DNA from: Anthoceros angustus | Taxonomy: Eukaryota > Streptophyta > Anthocerotopsida > Anthocerotales > Anthocerotaceae | Length of the DNA: 64,000 nt | NCBI GenBank assembly: GCA_010909165.1 | Contig: VJWM01000116.1 | Location: forward strand, 496,001-560,000 | Reading direction: 5' to 3' | In this document: in pieces, positions 22,115 through 33,809 of the stretch | Numbering within the stretch: the first letter of the stretch is position 1 | Layout of the letters: each line of letters opens with the position of its first letter | Made by a program: the position numbers and the translations under genes | The notes under the pieces: model-generated | The model's input: the letters and a program-made list of their open reading frames with translations, nothing else | Database searches by the model: none | Told to the model about the DNA's origin: nothing

Positions 22115-23905
22115 GTGTGTTCCTCCTTCGGCATGTGTCCAACAAGCCGATGTAGCTTAATGCGTCTATAGAAGGAGGATATCAAGCTTGCTATGAGACT
22201 CGAACGACTGACTTGAAGAGTTAGAGGCCATCTTCCCGACATCCGCTCAAATCGTGGCAGCTTGGAAAATGTCAAAGCGGAGTTGGAGAAGGATCCCGAT
22301 CTGTGGCCTTCCCAAGGAGGAGGATAGTGGGAATGGGACAATCCATCGAAACGGATAGTAGGGCGAAGGATGTGAGGCGTCAAGGCATTCGAGTCACAGA
22401 GGGGGAGCCCCCAGCCTGTGCTGGAGGACAAACGTGCACGAATGTGCAGGAAGGTAGGACAAATGGCAGGGGACAACAAGGCAGAAGTGGAACCCGACAT
22501 GGACAGGGACGTAACGAGATGAATGATCGACCACGGGAGGACAGGACGTCAAGGCAGGTGGTAGGCCATGGAGCACACAATCAGACAACAAACAAAACAG
22601 GGGTGCGACTAGCGAGAGAAGGAAACGCTTACACGGTGGGGCAAACGCATGACATTCGCAAGGCAGCTAGGGGCAAGGCGACTGACATCGTCGACTATGG
22701 TGAGGGCGATGAGGTGGTGGTCCCAGCGACACCTCGAACGGCCGTGGTTGTGGCAGAACCCAGCGGTGGTCATGATCGTAGAGGGGGGGACATGGTGGCT
22801 GTGGGTGGCTCGGGAAAAACGGGGCCAACCAAGAACATGGTAGGGAAAGCGGTGTCGGCATTAAGTGAGTTGTACATGGGGCCAGGTACATGTGCAAGGA
22901 ATGGCATTATACAGCGAACATCAAGGCTGGTAGGGGCGCAACAGGATGGGCAGGAGGAAGAATGGAGGGCAGCAGGGGGGGAGCGTGGGGTCACCACATG
23001 TGTGCCGAATGATCCCATCACTCCATCACTCCATCCGACCCCAATGGCCTCCACCCTCCGCATACATGGCCGTCACCTAGCGGTCTCGGGCACCCCTCCA
23101 CCTCTTTTCCATTATTTGCTTGCTGCCCACCTGACATGCGCCGCCCGCCCATTGACCCCATTCCAGGGCATGCTTCCACCAACCACAGGCGATCAGGCTC
23201 ATGGGCACCACAATTTCGCCCACACTGTCGTTTCAACCTCCGCTGCCTCGTGACATGCTTCCTCAAGATTGCGCTTCCCCGTCTCCACTTCACCGCTCCT
23301 TGTTCATCGTCGCCTTTCCCCCCATTCCAAGTCCCGTTGTGCCTCGCCCCTCTGGCCTCCTCCCTCCCAAGCCCCCTTCCGCGCCATCTGCATTCCTTGC
23401 TAGCCTCTCGACATCCACGTCGCCACCTCGTGCACCACTATTGCCTCCCACCCCTTCCTTCCGTTGTTTTGGAAAGGCCACCATATCACGATCCATCTCC
23501 AATTCAATGTCGTTAAGCAAAATGGTCATTTCCCTTGTTCTCCTTGCAATAGCGTGAACCTCTGGGGTCTTGTCATACACTCCCTATCTTACCTGCTGAA
23601 GGAACTCAAGCACGGAACCCCCACTATCGCCCCTTTCACGATTTCCACCCGGCCCCTTTCACGATTTCCACTTTCCCTTCTAGCAATCGGTGCCACCGCC
23701 CGGCCCTCGAAAGGTTGCCTCCCCTTAACACGATAATATTCATACCGGCGGAATAATGTACGCCGGTTATGGAAAAATTGCCGCCGCTTGGTACTTTTCA
23801 TACAGTTACTAATTCACTCCAAACACGTCTCTTCGAAAGCACATGCGCCCGTAAGCAATCAATTGTGATTGATTTGAATTTCGTGCAAAGGGTCCGCAAT
23901 GAAGC
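22115..23905. repeat. Tandem ~1.7-kb repeat, copy 1
   Basis: It begins at 'gtgtgttcctccttcggcat' and is followed by a second copy at 23950-25597. The two share nearly all of their sequence in the same order. Copy 1 is about 140 bp longer. The unit is rich in open stretches on both strands but I recognise no protein in it. Confidence 0.9.
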
Positions 23906-23949
23906 TTGTGCAATGGGAGCAGACTTCAAAGGCGGCGACGCTAGGAGGC

Positions 23950-25597
23950 GTGTGTTCCTCCTTCGGCATGTGTCCAACAAGCCGATGTAGCTTAATGCGG
24001 TGACTATAGAAGGAGGACATCAAGCTTGCTATGAGACTCGAACGACTCTGACTTGAAGAGTTAGAGGCCATCTTCTCGACATCTGTCAAATCGTGGCTTG
24101 GAAAATGTTCAAACGGGAGTTGGAGAAGGATCTCGATCTCGTGGCCTTCCCAAGGAGAAGGATAGTGGAATGGGACAATCCATCGAAATGGATAGTAGGG
24201 CGAAGGATGTGAGGCGGCAAGGCATTCGAGTCAGAAGGGGAGCCCCAGGTGGAGGACAAACGCCGAATGTGCGGGAAGGTAGGACAAATGGCGGGGGGAC
24301 ACCAAGCGAAGTGGAACCCGACATGGGCGACGAACGAGATGAATGATCGACCATGGGGCAGACGTCAAGGCGGTGGTAGGCCATGGAGCACACATCGAAG
24401 AACAAACAAAACAGGGTGCGGCCGAGAGAAGGAAACGCTTACACGGTGGGGCAAACGCATGACATTCGGCGAAGGGGCAAGGCGTGACATCGCCGACTAT
24501 GGCAAGGGCGATGAGGTGGTGGTCAGCTGACACTCGAACGCCGTGGTTGTGGCGTAACCAGTGGTCATGATCGAGGGGGGACATGGTGGCTGGGTGGCTC
24601 GGGAAAACGGGGCCAACCAAGAACATGGTAGGGAGAGCGGTGTCGGCATTAAGTGAGTTGTACATGGGGCCGGTATGTGAGGAATGGCATTATACGAACA
24701 TCAAAGTGGTAGCAGCAGGATGGGAGGAAGAATGGAGGCGGGGGGCGTGGGGTCACCACATGTGTGCCGAATGATCCCATCACTCCATCACTCCATCCGA
24801 CCCCAATGGCCTCCACCCTCCGCATACATGGCGTCCCAGCGGTCTTGCACCCTCCACCTCTTTCCATTATTTGCTTGCCCACGACATGACCGGCCGCTCG
24901 CCTCCATTGACATTCCCAGGCATGCCTTCCACCAACCAAGGCGATCAGGCCGTCATGGGCACCACAATTGGCCCACACTCACTGTTTCAACCTCCGCCTC
25001 CTTCGCATGCCTCAAGATTGCGCCCGTCCACTTCACCGCTCCTTGTTCATCGTCGCCTTTCCCCATTCCAAGTCCGTTGTGCCTCGCCTCCTCCTCCTCC
25101 AAGCCCCTTCGCCATGCATTGCTAGCCTCTCGACATCCACGCCACCTGCACCACTATTGCCTCCCACCCTTCCTTCCGTTGTTTTGGAAAGGCCACCATA
25201 TCACGATCCATCTCCAATTCAATGTCGTTAAGCAAAATGGTCATTTCCTTGTTCTCCTTGCAATAGCGTGAACTGGGGTCTTGTCATACACTCCCTATCT
25301 TACTGAAGGAACTCAAGCACGGAACCCCACTATCGCCCCTTTCACGATTTCCACCCGGCCCCTTTCACGATTTCCACTTTCCTTCTAGCAATCCTGCCAC
25401 CGCCTGCCTCGAAAGGTTGCCTCCCTTAACACGATAATATTCATACCGCTGAATAATGCACGCGGTTATGGAAAAATGCCGCCGCTTGGTACTTTTCATA
25501 CTATTAATTCACTCCAAACACGCTCGAAAGCACATGCGCGTTGCCAATCATTGTGATTGACATTTGAATTTCGTGTGCAAAGGGGTCTCAATGAAGG
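23950..25597. repeat. Tandem ~1.7-kb repeat, copy 2 (shortened)
   Basis: Collinear with copy 1 but carrying many deletions of one to about ten bases spread evenly along it, often where copy 1 has CAG or CTG. Few plain substitutions are seen relative to the number of indels, which is unusual for decaying repeats. Confidence 0.9.
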
Positions 25598-26079
25598 TGC
25601 CAAGGTGCAGGATGCTTGCGGACAAGCGGCAATGCTGGGCTTATAAGTAGAGTGCGTCCGATGTATTCAAAACGGCCTCATGGCATTACGTAACAACTTG
25701 CTACTAGAAGATCCGCGTGTCATCCACTCCAAAGACAACGGCCCATACGATACACGCACAAAGTGAAAACGTTCTAGCCACCTAAGGAAGTTCACATTCA
25801 AGATTCAACGCACACAAACCGGCTTCACTATCGTGAACTACGGTGACGCTTTCTCGACGTCTTTCATCCGTCTCTCGAAAGAGTCCATCCATCATCGCCG
25901 CTGCCTTCCTTCCTTCCAACTTCGAGAGGTCAGCCATACACCCTCTAGTGTCTTGCCCTCATCGATGTGGTCTCCACCTTTCTTTCATTCGCTCGACCCT
26001 AGAGGCACAATTTGAGCCTTCCCAATATCCTTCTCGACGCAAACCTCCTTGGCCCAATTGAGATGGACCACGATGCGGC

Positions 26080-27480
26080 TCATGTGCTCCTCCTCCGCAT
26101 CCTAAGATTTCATATCCATGTACACGTGGAATGAATTGCACACCTCTTGTCCGCCTCGATAGAAATACAATTTCGCCGACAACAAGGCAGCCATTAAAGA
26201 TGACCCACTACCGCACATGCATCCAATATCCTCCCTTCCTTGGAGAATGTCTTGATAAGCTTCATCATCAAACCTAAAGGCCGGTAGGGATACAACAAGT
26301 TTGTCAAGTGAATGATAAACCGCTTTTTCACAATCGTATGGTGGGCAATCACCGACCGACCATTATTGAAAGTGCCCCGCAAAACATTAGGTAACATGAC
26401 ACCACGCAACTCGAGCTTTTCTTCATTTCACCCGGGACATACTCCACCGTATCAAACCCACCCTTGTCGTTGTTGACATTTGTCTTGTCCCACACAAATG
26501 AAACAAGACCACCCTCTGGCACCACTTCCTAGGCTCCGCACAATATGTGAATCTTCCACACCATGCATTATGATCATCCGAATCGCCAGATTCACCAAGT
26601 CATGGAAGGAATGCAAAACATTACCAACTTGCCAAATATCAAACCTTCCATCCTTTGGGCCCTTCTCGAATCCACGTGGGACATCCATCACAAGCAAAGA
26701 GTAACTCCTCTTCCTCACAAAACCTCGCATATCCCGCATATCTCGAGCATGAACTGACATCGATTTTTTTCTCCGAGGATGTTGAATGCAACAATCCTCT
26801 TCAATGTCTCTATCTCGAGCTCGTCTCATCCTCCAAGCCCTTCCAAGTGTTGACCTCATAAATGAACCGCTGAAAGTTTTGGGCACTTGGTAAGGACTTC
26901 AATGTCTTTGTTGCTGCACAAAACAGGATGCTTGTCAATATTACGATGGAGGGGCGCGCCGCGCCCCTCCCCGCACTTAGGGCCTGCATCTAGACGGGTA
27001 AGGGCGCATGCCGGCCCCTCCTCAACCCCTATTATTGGGGGAGGGGCCGATGCGCCACCCACTCCCGCGGTGCGGGCGCCTGCCCCAGCTGCCGGCATGC
27101 CGCGCCCAAGCGACAACAGGGAGGAGGAGGGAGGTGCTGCATGCCCTCCTCCTCCCGCCTGCACTATATAAAGTTCTAAGAAACAAGAGAGTATGATAAC
27201 ATACCTTTCCCTCGAAAGCGCCTGAACCGCGACTACTGGTGGAATGTTGTGGGTACTCTTGCCTCACCATCTCAAAAGATGAACATCCTAAGTGCTTCGC
27301 CATGGCCACTTGGATGATATGCAATTTCGCTAATATAATTTCATCCGACATTCCTTCAAATCCATAAGGCCGGTGAGAACTTTCGGGCACTAATAAGCAT
27401 TTGTTGCCCGCTCTCCTCAGAATACCTTGAAAGCAACGCCATGGCTTTGTCTGCATCTCCTTGGGCTTCACCAATATACC
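26080..27480 (-). pseudogene. Beta-class N4/N6-type DNA methyltransferase domain, apparently frameshifted, in repeat DNA
   Basis: Read on the minus strand downstream of the ParB-like frame. A linker/helical region at 27474-27190 (WRCFQGILRRAGNKCLLVPE, ILAKLHIIQVAMAKHLG) is followed by an intron-like GC-rich insert, then a block with LLVMDVPRG (catalytic motif IV position, DPPY-like, about 26677-26700), MIIMHGVEDSHIV, NNGRSVIAHHTIVKK, YRPLGLMMKLIKTFS and ILDAC plus CGSGSSLMAALL (SAM-binding motif I, about 26190-26230), then CISIEAD (motif II). The order IV then I is that of beta-class amino-methyltransferases. At least two frameshifts fall in motif I, and earlier blocks also change frame. They may be real decay or consensus errors. 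It could in principle methylate C-N4 or A-N6; the DVP in place of DPP leaves activity uncertain. Confidence 0.6.
26945..27170. repeat. GC-rich palindromic insert within the methyltransferase gene
   Basis: Contains a perfect hairpin (26948-26957 with 26961-26970) and further GC-rich near-palindromes such as 'gggaggggcc' and 'gcggcatgcc'-like motifs. It interrupts the coding blocks and probably lies in an intron. Similar palindromes occur at 28570-28790, 31890-32010 and 33800-34460. Confidence 0.65.
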
Positions 27481-27650
27481 CTCAACTTGTTTCGTTTCTT
27501 CCGCGCTTCCGCTTTGCCTTTGCTCTTTTGCTCAATCGCCGCCACATGTTTCTTATCCGCAAGTCACAAGCCTCCCACTTTGCAAAAATTTTGTCCACAT
27601 TCTCCCATACCCTTCCTTCCAACTTCGCTATGCACAAGATGTGCGTGTTG

Positions 27651-28199
27651 TCAACCTTGTTCTGCTTTGTAGGCATCATCTTCCCGTCCTTCATCATCTT
27701 CGATAAGACCCAATACCTTATACAGGTTGAACTTCCAATTCATGGACATATGCACGCCATCCCACTTGGCTATAACCAGTTCATCTCTGAGATATCTTAC
27801 TTGCTCTATGAACGACATCTTCCGCCGTTTGTCAGACATTGTATTGTGATCAGTCGCCAAAACCCTCATTTCCAGTGTGGTCAGCCCACAATACACATGT
27901 GCCTCTATCCATTTGAAACGCTCTTTCACTGGTGATATGTCCGCCAAATGTTGCATTGCCGCAAATGTGTGGTTCCCGCCTAACACACCCATGATGTATT
28001 TCTTTGCCCTGAATTTTTTCCAGTCCAGGTCCTCTAGATCATCACACTCCTTGGGATCAATCATGCACAAAAGGGGCAATACGCCCTCCTCAACTCGGCC
28101 CTTTCCAATCACGCGAGCCAGATAATTAGTCCACGCTTCATCCACACGCCGAATCTGCGCATCCGGGGTTAGATAAGAGGCAGGCCGCAGATTCTCCAC
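27651..28199 (-). CDS. ParB/sulfiredoxin-fold-like domain frame, fused in order with a DNA methyltransferase
   Basis: An uninterrupted 182-codon frame opening at a GTG. A stop codon precedes it and the boundary may be an exon edge. Features resembling ParB-like nuclease domains: LPLLCMIDPKECDDL near residue 41, the GERR-like loop GVLGGNHTFAAMQHL (71-85), the strand WIEAHVYCGLTTLEMRVLA (98-116) and the helix after DHNT (117-120), equivalent to the ENlqR region. The C-terminus is acidic (EDDEGREDD). It is followed on the same strand by the methyltransferase blocks, so the two are probably one protein interrupted by frame changes near 27690 and 27480. Prokaryotic and phage proteins with ParB plus N6_N4_Mtase domains are known; a plant repeat-borne version is inference from these motifs. 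Confidence 0.55.
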   Translation of the reverse strand: MENLRPASYLTPDAQIRRVDEAWTNYLARVIGKGRVEEGVLPLLCMIDPKECDDLEDLDWKKFRAKKYIMGVLGGNHTFAAMQHLADISPVKERFKWIEAHVYCGLTTLEMRVLATDHNTMSDKRRKMSFIEQVRYLRDELVIAKWDGVHMSMNWKFNLYKVLGLIEDDEGREDDAYKAEQG

Positions 28200-29860
28200 T
28201 TACCACTGGGACCACCTTCTTCGCATGTCGCATCTCGAATGGGTGAGGTAGTCCTCCTCGTGGAAGGAAGATTCCAACCTCTCTTCATCCGCTGAAAGGT
28301 GCACTGGGAATGTCTCCACGGTGACATAGTTCCCGTAGTCTTTGCTTTCTTCCGTATTTTACCATGTTCGGCTCCAAACTCTCGCTCGGATCCTCTTGCA
28401 AGACTGCTTCCTCTTTCCGGATCCCGGCCTTGTATCGGAAATGACTAGCTGCTCGCCAACAAATTACCAAGATCCGGACTTGTGTTCGTTGCTCCTCGCG
28501 CTGCTTGCCTTTCCTCCAGCCCTCCCGACAATCCAACGCCTGGGTCGATAGCTCTCATAGCACCGGTATAGTAGAAGGGTGGCGCCCGTGTGGAGAGGAG
28601 TGGGCCGCCCCTTCCTTGCTCCCGCCACATCCATAAACATGCCCGCATGGGGGTTGGGAGGACTCCACACCGCACGTAGGCGGCATGCCGGCGCCCTCTT
28701 CCCTTGCTCCCGCCACATCCATACACATGCCGGCCGAGGGGTGGGACTCCACACTGGAATGGAGTCGGCGATGCCGCCCCGCCTGTGGCTGGCGCGGGTT
28801 ATAAGGGACCGGCACAAGCATAGAGTCGAGGCATGTCATAATCCATTATTAATTGCATCTCTAACCTCGGTTTCCAAGTCATCCCCGCTTCTTCCATCAT
28901 CTTCGGGATTGTCCAAGGATGTCGGGCAATGGTCCATCATGCTCATCTTGGGCCCAGCCTCCTCTTCCTCCGAGCTGCCCGAGAGGTCCTCCGTGATTTT
29001 GGGAGGGCTGCCTGGTTCCGCATGCTCATTTCTCTCCGGTGGTCCATAGATGCGGTGACAAAAGCACAGCTGTTTATAGAAAGCCCTCCCACCTGACACA
29101 CAAAACCCATAAGCCAACTCACGCTACATGCTACAAGCGAAATGAAAAGCACAGCTCACAAACAATGTTAGCCAACCCGTCCATACGTGTTGATTCTGCT
29201 TAGCCTCTCAAGGCGCTTGTCACATCCGGGGAACACTTCTTAAGCTTGAACATCCCAAGGCCACGGTGATAACCTTGAACTCCTCCGCACCGGGCGAATT
29301 TCATCCAGCTTGGTGTGGCTTTGTTGTAAGGAGGACCTCGAATTCGGCCCCGATAAATCCATTTGCCCATACAACCCAGCCAACTCTTGCTCGCTGATTT
29401 GGCTTAGCTGGTCCAAACCTCAGAACCCAGCCTTGAAGCGGTGTCCATATGGTCAAGATCATCCGGGCCCGCTGCAAAACCACTCCTTCCCTAGACAATT
29501 AATCGCATCGATTGAGTTAGTCGCGCCCGATGAGCATAGTTTCTTCCAAGGCGGCGAAGGCACAGGATCGGGTTGCTTTCTTCCCCTTCAAGCCTCCTTG
29601 TCTTTCGTGGCTGCCCGCCTCCCCGTGCCGGGCTTTTGCCGACCCCGATTCGTTCGCCGCCCACCCACATCCGCATCGCCTCCAGCGATGCTGTTGCGCC
29701 GCCTGCCACCGTCCTGTCCGCGATTGGTGCCGCCATATCCGCGACCTCCGCCTGCCTCGAGTCGCCTTCTTCTTGGCACACAATCTCGGAAGGTGGTTCA
29801 AGCGTGGCGCCGCTAGGTCCTTCTTGCTCGAGAGCCCTCCCGATGCCATGATTTCCACAA
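28200..29860 (-). pseudogene. Probable N-terminal exons of the ParB-methyltransferase gene
   Basis: Same strand, upstream of the ParB frame. Segments that look coding include ADEERLESSFHEEDYLTHSR (about 28230-28290), the acidic GSSEEEEAGPKMSMMDHCP (about 28930-28985) and, farther up, EPPSEIVCQEEGDSRQAEVA (about 29730-29800). The ATG at 29851-29849 (MASGG) could be the start. Frames change between segments and introns are likely; one carries the GC-rich duplication at 28570-28790. No domain is recognised here, and the assignment rests on strand, continuity and composition. Confidence 0.35.
28570..28790. repeat. GC-rich tandem duplication
   Basis: Two copies of a ~105-bp unit share 'ttgctcccgccacatccata' (at about 28616 and 28713) and flanking 'gactccacac'. 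It lies between presumed exons of the ParB-methyltransferase gene. Confidence 0.75.
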
Positions 29861-30179
29861 GGAACGCGACGCGCATCAACCAAACAAAGCATACGATTAG
29901 AGTTCTCACTTTGAGGTGGAAAGCAACGATTGGGGAGAAGAACACCTCCTTCCTTGCGTGGGGATGATCCTCCCCTACGCGCATCCACCGCAAGCGTTGA
30001 ATCACTCCTCTTCTCGCCCGCGCAGGAGTCCGCAGCACAAAGTTGAAGGGGACGAAAGCCCGCTTCGCGTGGATGGTGGGGAAATGGTTTTAAAGACCTT
30101 ATACGCCCGGACAAAAGTTAGGGTTCCCTTCATTTGCCCTTCTCACCGTAACCTCCATGGATTCGCGAACGTACATAAT

Positions 30180-33100
30180 GCATAAATTCCATTTTAGGAC
30201 AATGTCCTAACTACACCTCTTAATGGTGGTGTCGTTTTGGCGGAGGCGGCGCCATTACGATGGCGCAATCGATTGTTTGCCGTTATAGGTCTAGAACTTG
30301 TGCATTGAGCGGCGCAGCGCCGCCTCAAAGCGTTGGACGTTGAAGTTGGTGGCTTGGGCGTTATATTTCCCTTTTCCCGCAGGAGAACACACTTTCGTTT
30401 GTGTCGTGGGTGAAGTGGCATCACCGCGAATGTTACAGAGACTCACGCGGGACGAAGTGAGCGATCTTTGTTGTATCCAATGCACTCCATGCAATAATGT
30501 TCCTTGATGTTCTTCTCCCGCTAAACTTCGCTTGCGAGAAGGGAGGACTTGTCATCGCAGCTTCAACCGAGAGGACGCAAGAAAAAGGAAACGCAATGCA
30601 AGATTGAATGCGTCCGATCCTCCTCCCCGATGATGCCGCATAACACACCGCATCTCCAAATGGCTTGTGGGTAGTAGATGGTCGGTGTTAATTCTGCGTT
30701 ACGTCCTCACGTGCATGCCAACAATGACCGAAGAGGCCAGTTCCCCCGATGTCACCAAATGCGGCGCTTTGCATGAAGGTTGGAGGCGGGTCCAGACCTC
30801 ACCAAGGATTCCTCGGGTGTTCCTAACACCAAGGAACATCAATTTGTATTCACCGGAGCGGAGTCCTAGTAGCCGCCATGAAGAACGAATAGTTCCCACG
30901 CACGGTCGCGTCGGGGTTTGTTTCCAATTGAGGAAAGGAGGGTGTTCTGAACCCTCGCCGATGCACCTTTAGTGAGACAGAGGAAGGCATACCGACGCAG
31001 TCATTCCACCCCAAACCACGAGCGAAACATTTGTGGCGCCACGACATGCAATCCGTGGTTCGTAGAAGGCGGGCAAGTGGAGTTCCTTTGTCGAAGAGAC
31101 TCGACGCCGCCACGGACTTCCGGCCATGCCGCAACAAGCCCGTCAATGTCTAAGGCCAATTTCCATGAGCAACGTTATCGTCGCGAATGGGGAGGGCGAG
31201 CAAGAGACATTTCTTCCCTCCGGTCGTGGACTTACAGGCCACCGTAAAGGACAAGGTCATCACGCATATAATGGGGCGACGCGATTCGGTGTTGTTTGCA
31301 AGCTTTTCAAGAGTATACGCATCTCGAGAGGTACGAGGAGTTGAAGAGCGGTGCAATGCACCGTGGATGGGTCAAGAGTGAATCCGCGACAACCATCTAC
31401 ACACACCGGGAGCCGTTCGATGGATAGCTTTTCAAGTGATGGCGGAAAGGCTGCCAAACGTTGATGTGTTCCACCGCCGGACACGTTCTCAAAGTTGGAG
31501 ATCCGGGCCCGATCGGGATATGACACGGTCTAGTATGCGCGGTGTCGATCCCTATTTTCCGACCTCCGGAGGACCAACTTCCAAGGTTAGGATTCCAAAG
31601 TCTAATAGGTTTTCCACTTGCTCTTTATGTGAAGGATCAAGCGCACCATCCGAACACTTCCGGCAGAGACCAAGGTTTGTTCTTCATATCCTGTGGGATG
31701 TGCATAGTTTCTAAGAACCATTTTGCGGAAGGATGCATGATCGCCTGCTTACATGTCTGTCAAGTGTATATGCATATGTGGCTAAAAAGGTGGGCCAGCG
31801 TTTCGCCTCGCTTGTCGCAGAGGTGTGCAATGTAGATACCAATGTGCAAGACTCACATAGGTTGCGTAGGCGGAAGAGTGCTTCCATTGACCGGGGCCCA
31901 GACCCTTCAAGACATGCATGCGGCCGGCAGCGGCCCCCTCAGGCGCCTCGGGCGCCGGAGGCGGTGCCCCCAAAGCTTTTCCGCATGTCGGTCCGGGAGG
32001 GGGCCGCATGCCCTCAGCAGATTAATCGCACCCATGTTCATGTTACGGTAGTTGTGCAACAATACTTCGATATAATACTGTGTCTCCATTTTTGCAGAGG
32101 TTTAAAGGAGCTTTGGCATCACAGGTGCGACTAAGCAATGAGAGAGACAAAGCAAAACATCGGTCCAAAAGTTATAGTCAGCCCCACAAGTATATGCAAC
32201 TTGCTATCGATGGCATGGACCAAGAAGACAGAGCTCCTCATTTCCTCCGTTATCCCAAAGAGTTGGCGAGGCATCACTTATTAATGTTCATGTGGTGGGA
32301 TGTATGATACATAATTACACTTTCAAGGCGGGCATATTTACACTACGCCTGCATAACGACGCCAATCTCACTATCCATATAATTCAGATGTCATATTTTC
32401 TTACGAAGGGTGCTTCCTAAAGTTCTTTACCTCACTTGATAATACTTGCCGCGAGAACAAGAACCAGCTACTATTCGTACCTAAATATGCTCATCGACCT
32501 TCGTGTGTTCGTTAAAATAAAGGTTGGGTTCCTATTGGTTGGTCATACCCATGATCGTTGATCAAATGTTTTCTTGTTTCTCAAGCTTCTTAGGCACAAA
32601 GAAGCGTTTACTATTGATACACTTTCGGAGATTTTGACGCTTTCACCCCAACGCAAGTTAAAGTAACAGAGGTGGCGATTTTGGCCTTATGTAAGAAGGG
32701 GAGAGGATATGCATAAAGGCGGTGAACCAGTTGAATAATCTTTCCTTCCAACATCAATTTAAAATCACGAGAGGAGCGACAGACCGAGGTCAAGTTACTA
32801 CCATTCAAGTAAGACTCAACATCCCTCAATGGGAATCAAGATGGTTGGAATTTTGAAATTTGTTCCATCAACCACCGACGCCCCACTCCCTCATGCTAAG
32901 GCGAGAGACAAAAAGGGTCAAGATGGAGGTCTTTCACCAACGGCGTGTGTGGCGCACTTGAAGCATGGCTTATTGAACTTGGCGTATATCACGCCATCGG
33001 AGAGGTGTGGTGGAGGTTGTTTTGGGTCGACCGAAGGAATTGCCACTATTGTGGAGAACAATATTGCTCTAGTGCTTAAACAACCGTGGAGGTGGTACAA

Positions 33101-33780
33101 CAGAGAAGAGGTGGAGGCACATGCCGCCACTTCAAGTGCCGGAGGAGGTTGTGCTTGATGAAGCATTACTAAGAGAAGTTCCTCAACGGGATATGTATTT
33201 GGGAGCTCACGAATGCAAGTCGACAACATCAAGAAATAGAAAGGATGAATGGAGATGTCAAAGAGATAAGGAAGGGCATGTTCATTGCAACTCCATGCTC
33301 GTGAGATACACAGGGCTTCGGATTGGGAAGGTGGAAAGCGAGACTTGATTGTGCGAACCCATTTCTTATGGTCCACGGCAGGATCGAGCACACGATGCTT
33401 TTGAAGGGAAATATGTTGAGGAGTTCTTTGTTAGAGGACCGATAATCGACGATCGCGAAATGGGAAGAGAGTGGAAAGAGAAATTTACCCAAAAACATTC
33501 GAAACTATTTGTGAATAAGACTATTATTCTCTATTATGGGTTCAACCTCAATGCAAGAAAGCACCTTTACGCTCCGACAAGAAGGCTATTCGAGATAGAA
33601 TGAATCCGCGACCTTATCTCGCAGCTGGAGAGGAGGATGACCATGAAGTGGATGATGGATGTCCTTTGGTTGACGAAGGAATTCCCAAGACTAGAGATTT
33701 TAGGGTTTTGTTTTCACGATAGAGTTAGCGTATGTTGGCTTCCGAGTTTCATACTCGCCGATTACTAGATAGGTTGGCGA
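30180..33780 (+). other. Repeat-derived region with unidentified coding-like fragments
   Basis: Coding-like pieces on the plus strand run divergently from the methyltransferase gene. Examples are ELKSGAMHRGWVKSESATTI (about 31340-31400), PRLGFQSLIGFPLALYVKDQ (about 31578-31640) and an open run at 33349-33603 with REWKEKFTQKHSKLFVNKTI. They could be a second gene of the same mobile unit, but I recognise no domain. Splice-like signals and frame changes separate the pieces. Confidence 0.35.
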
Positions 33781-33809
33781 ACACGGTCGCACGCTTACGC
33801 CGCTATGTA

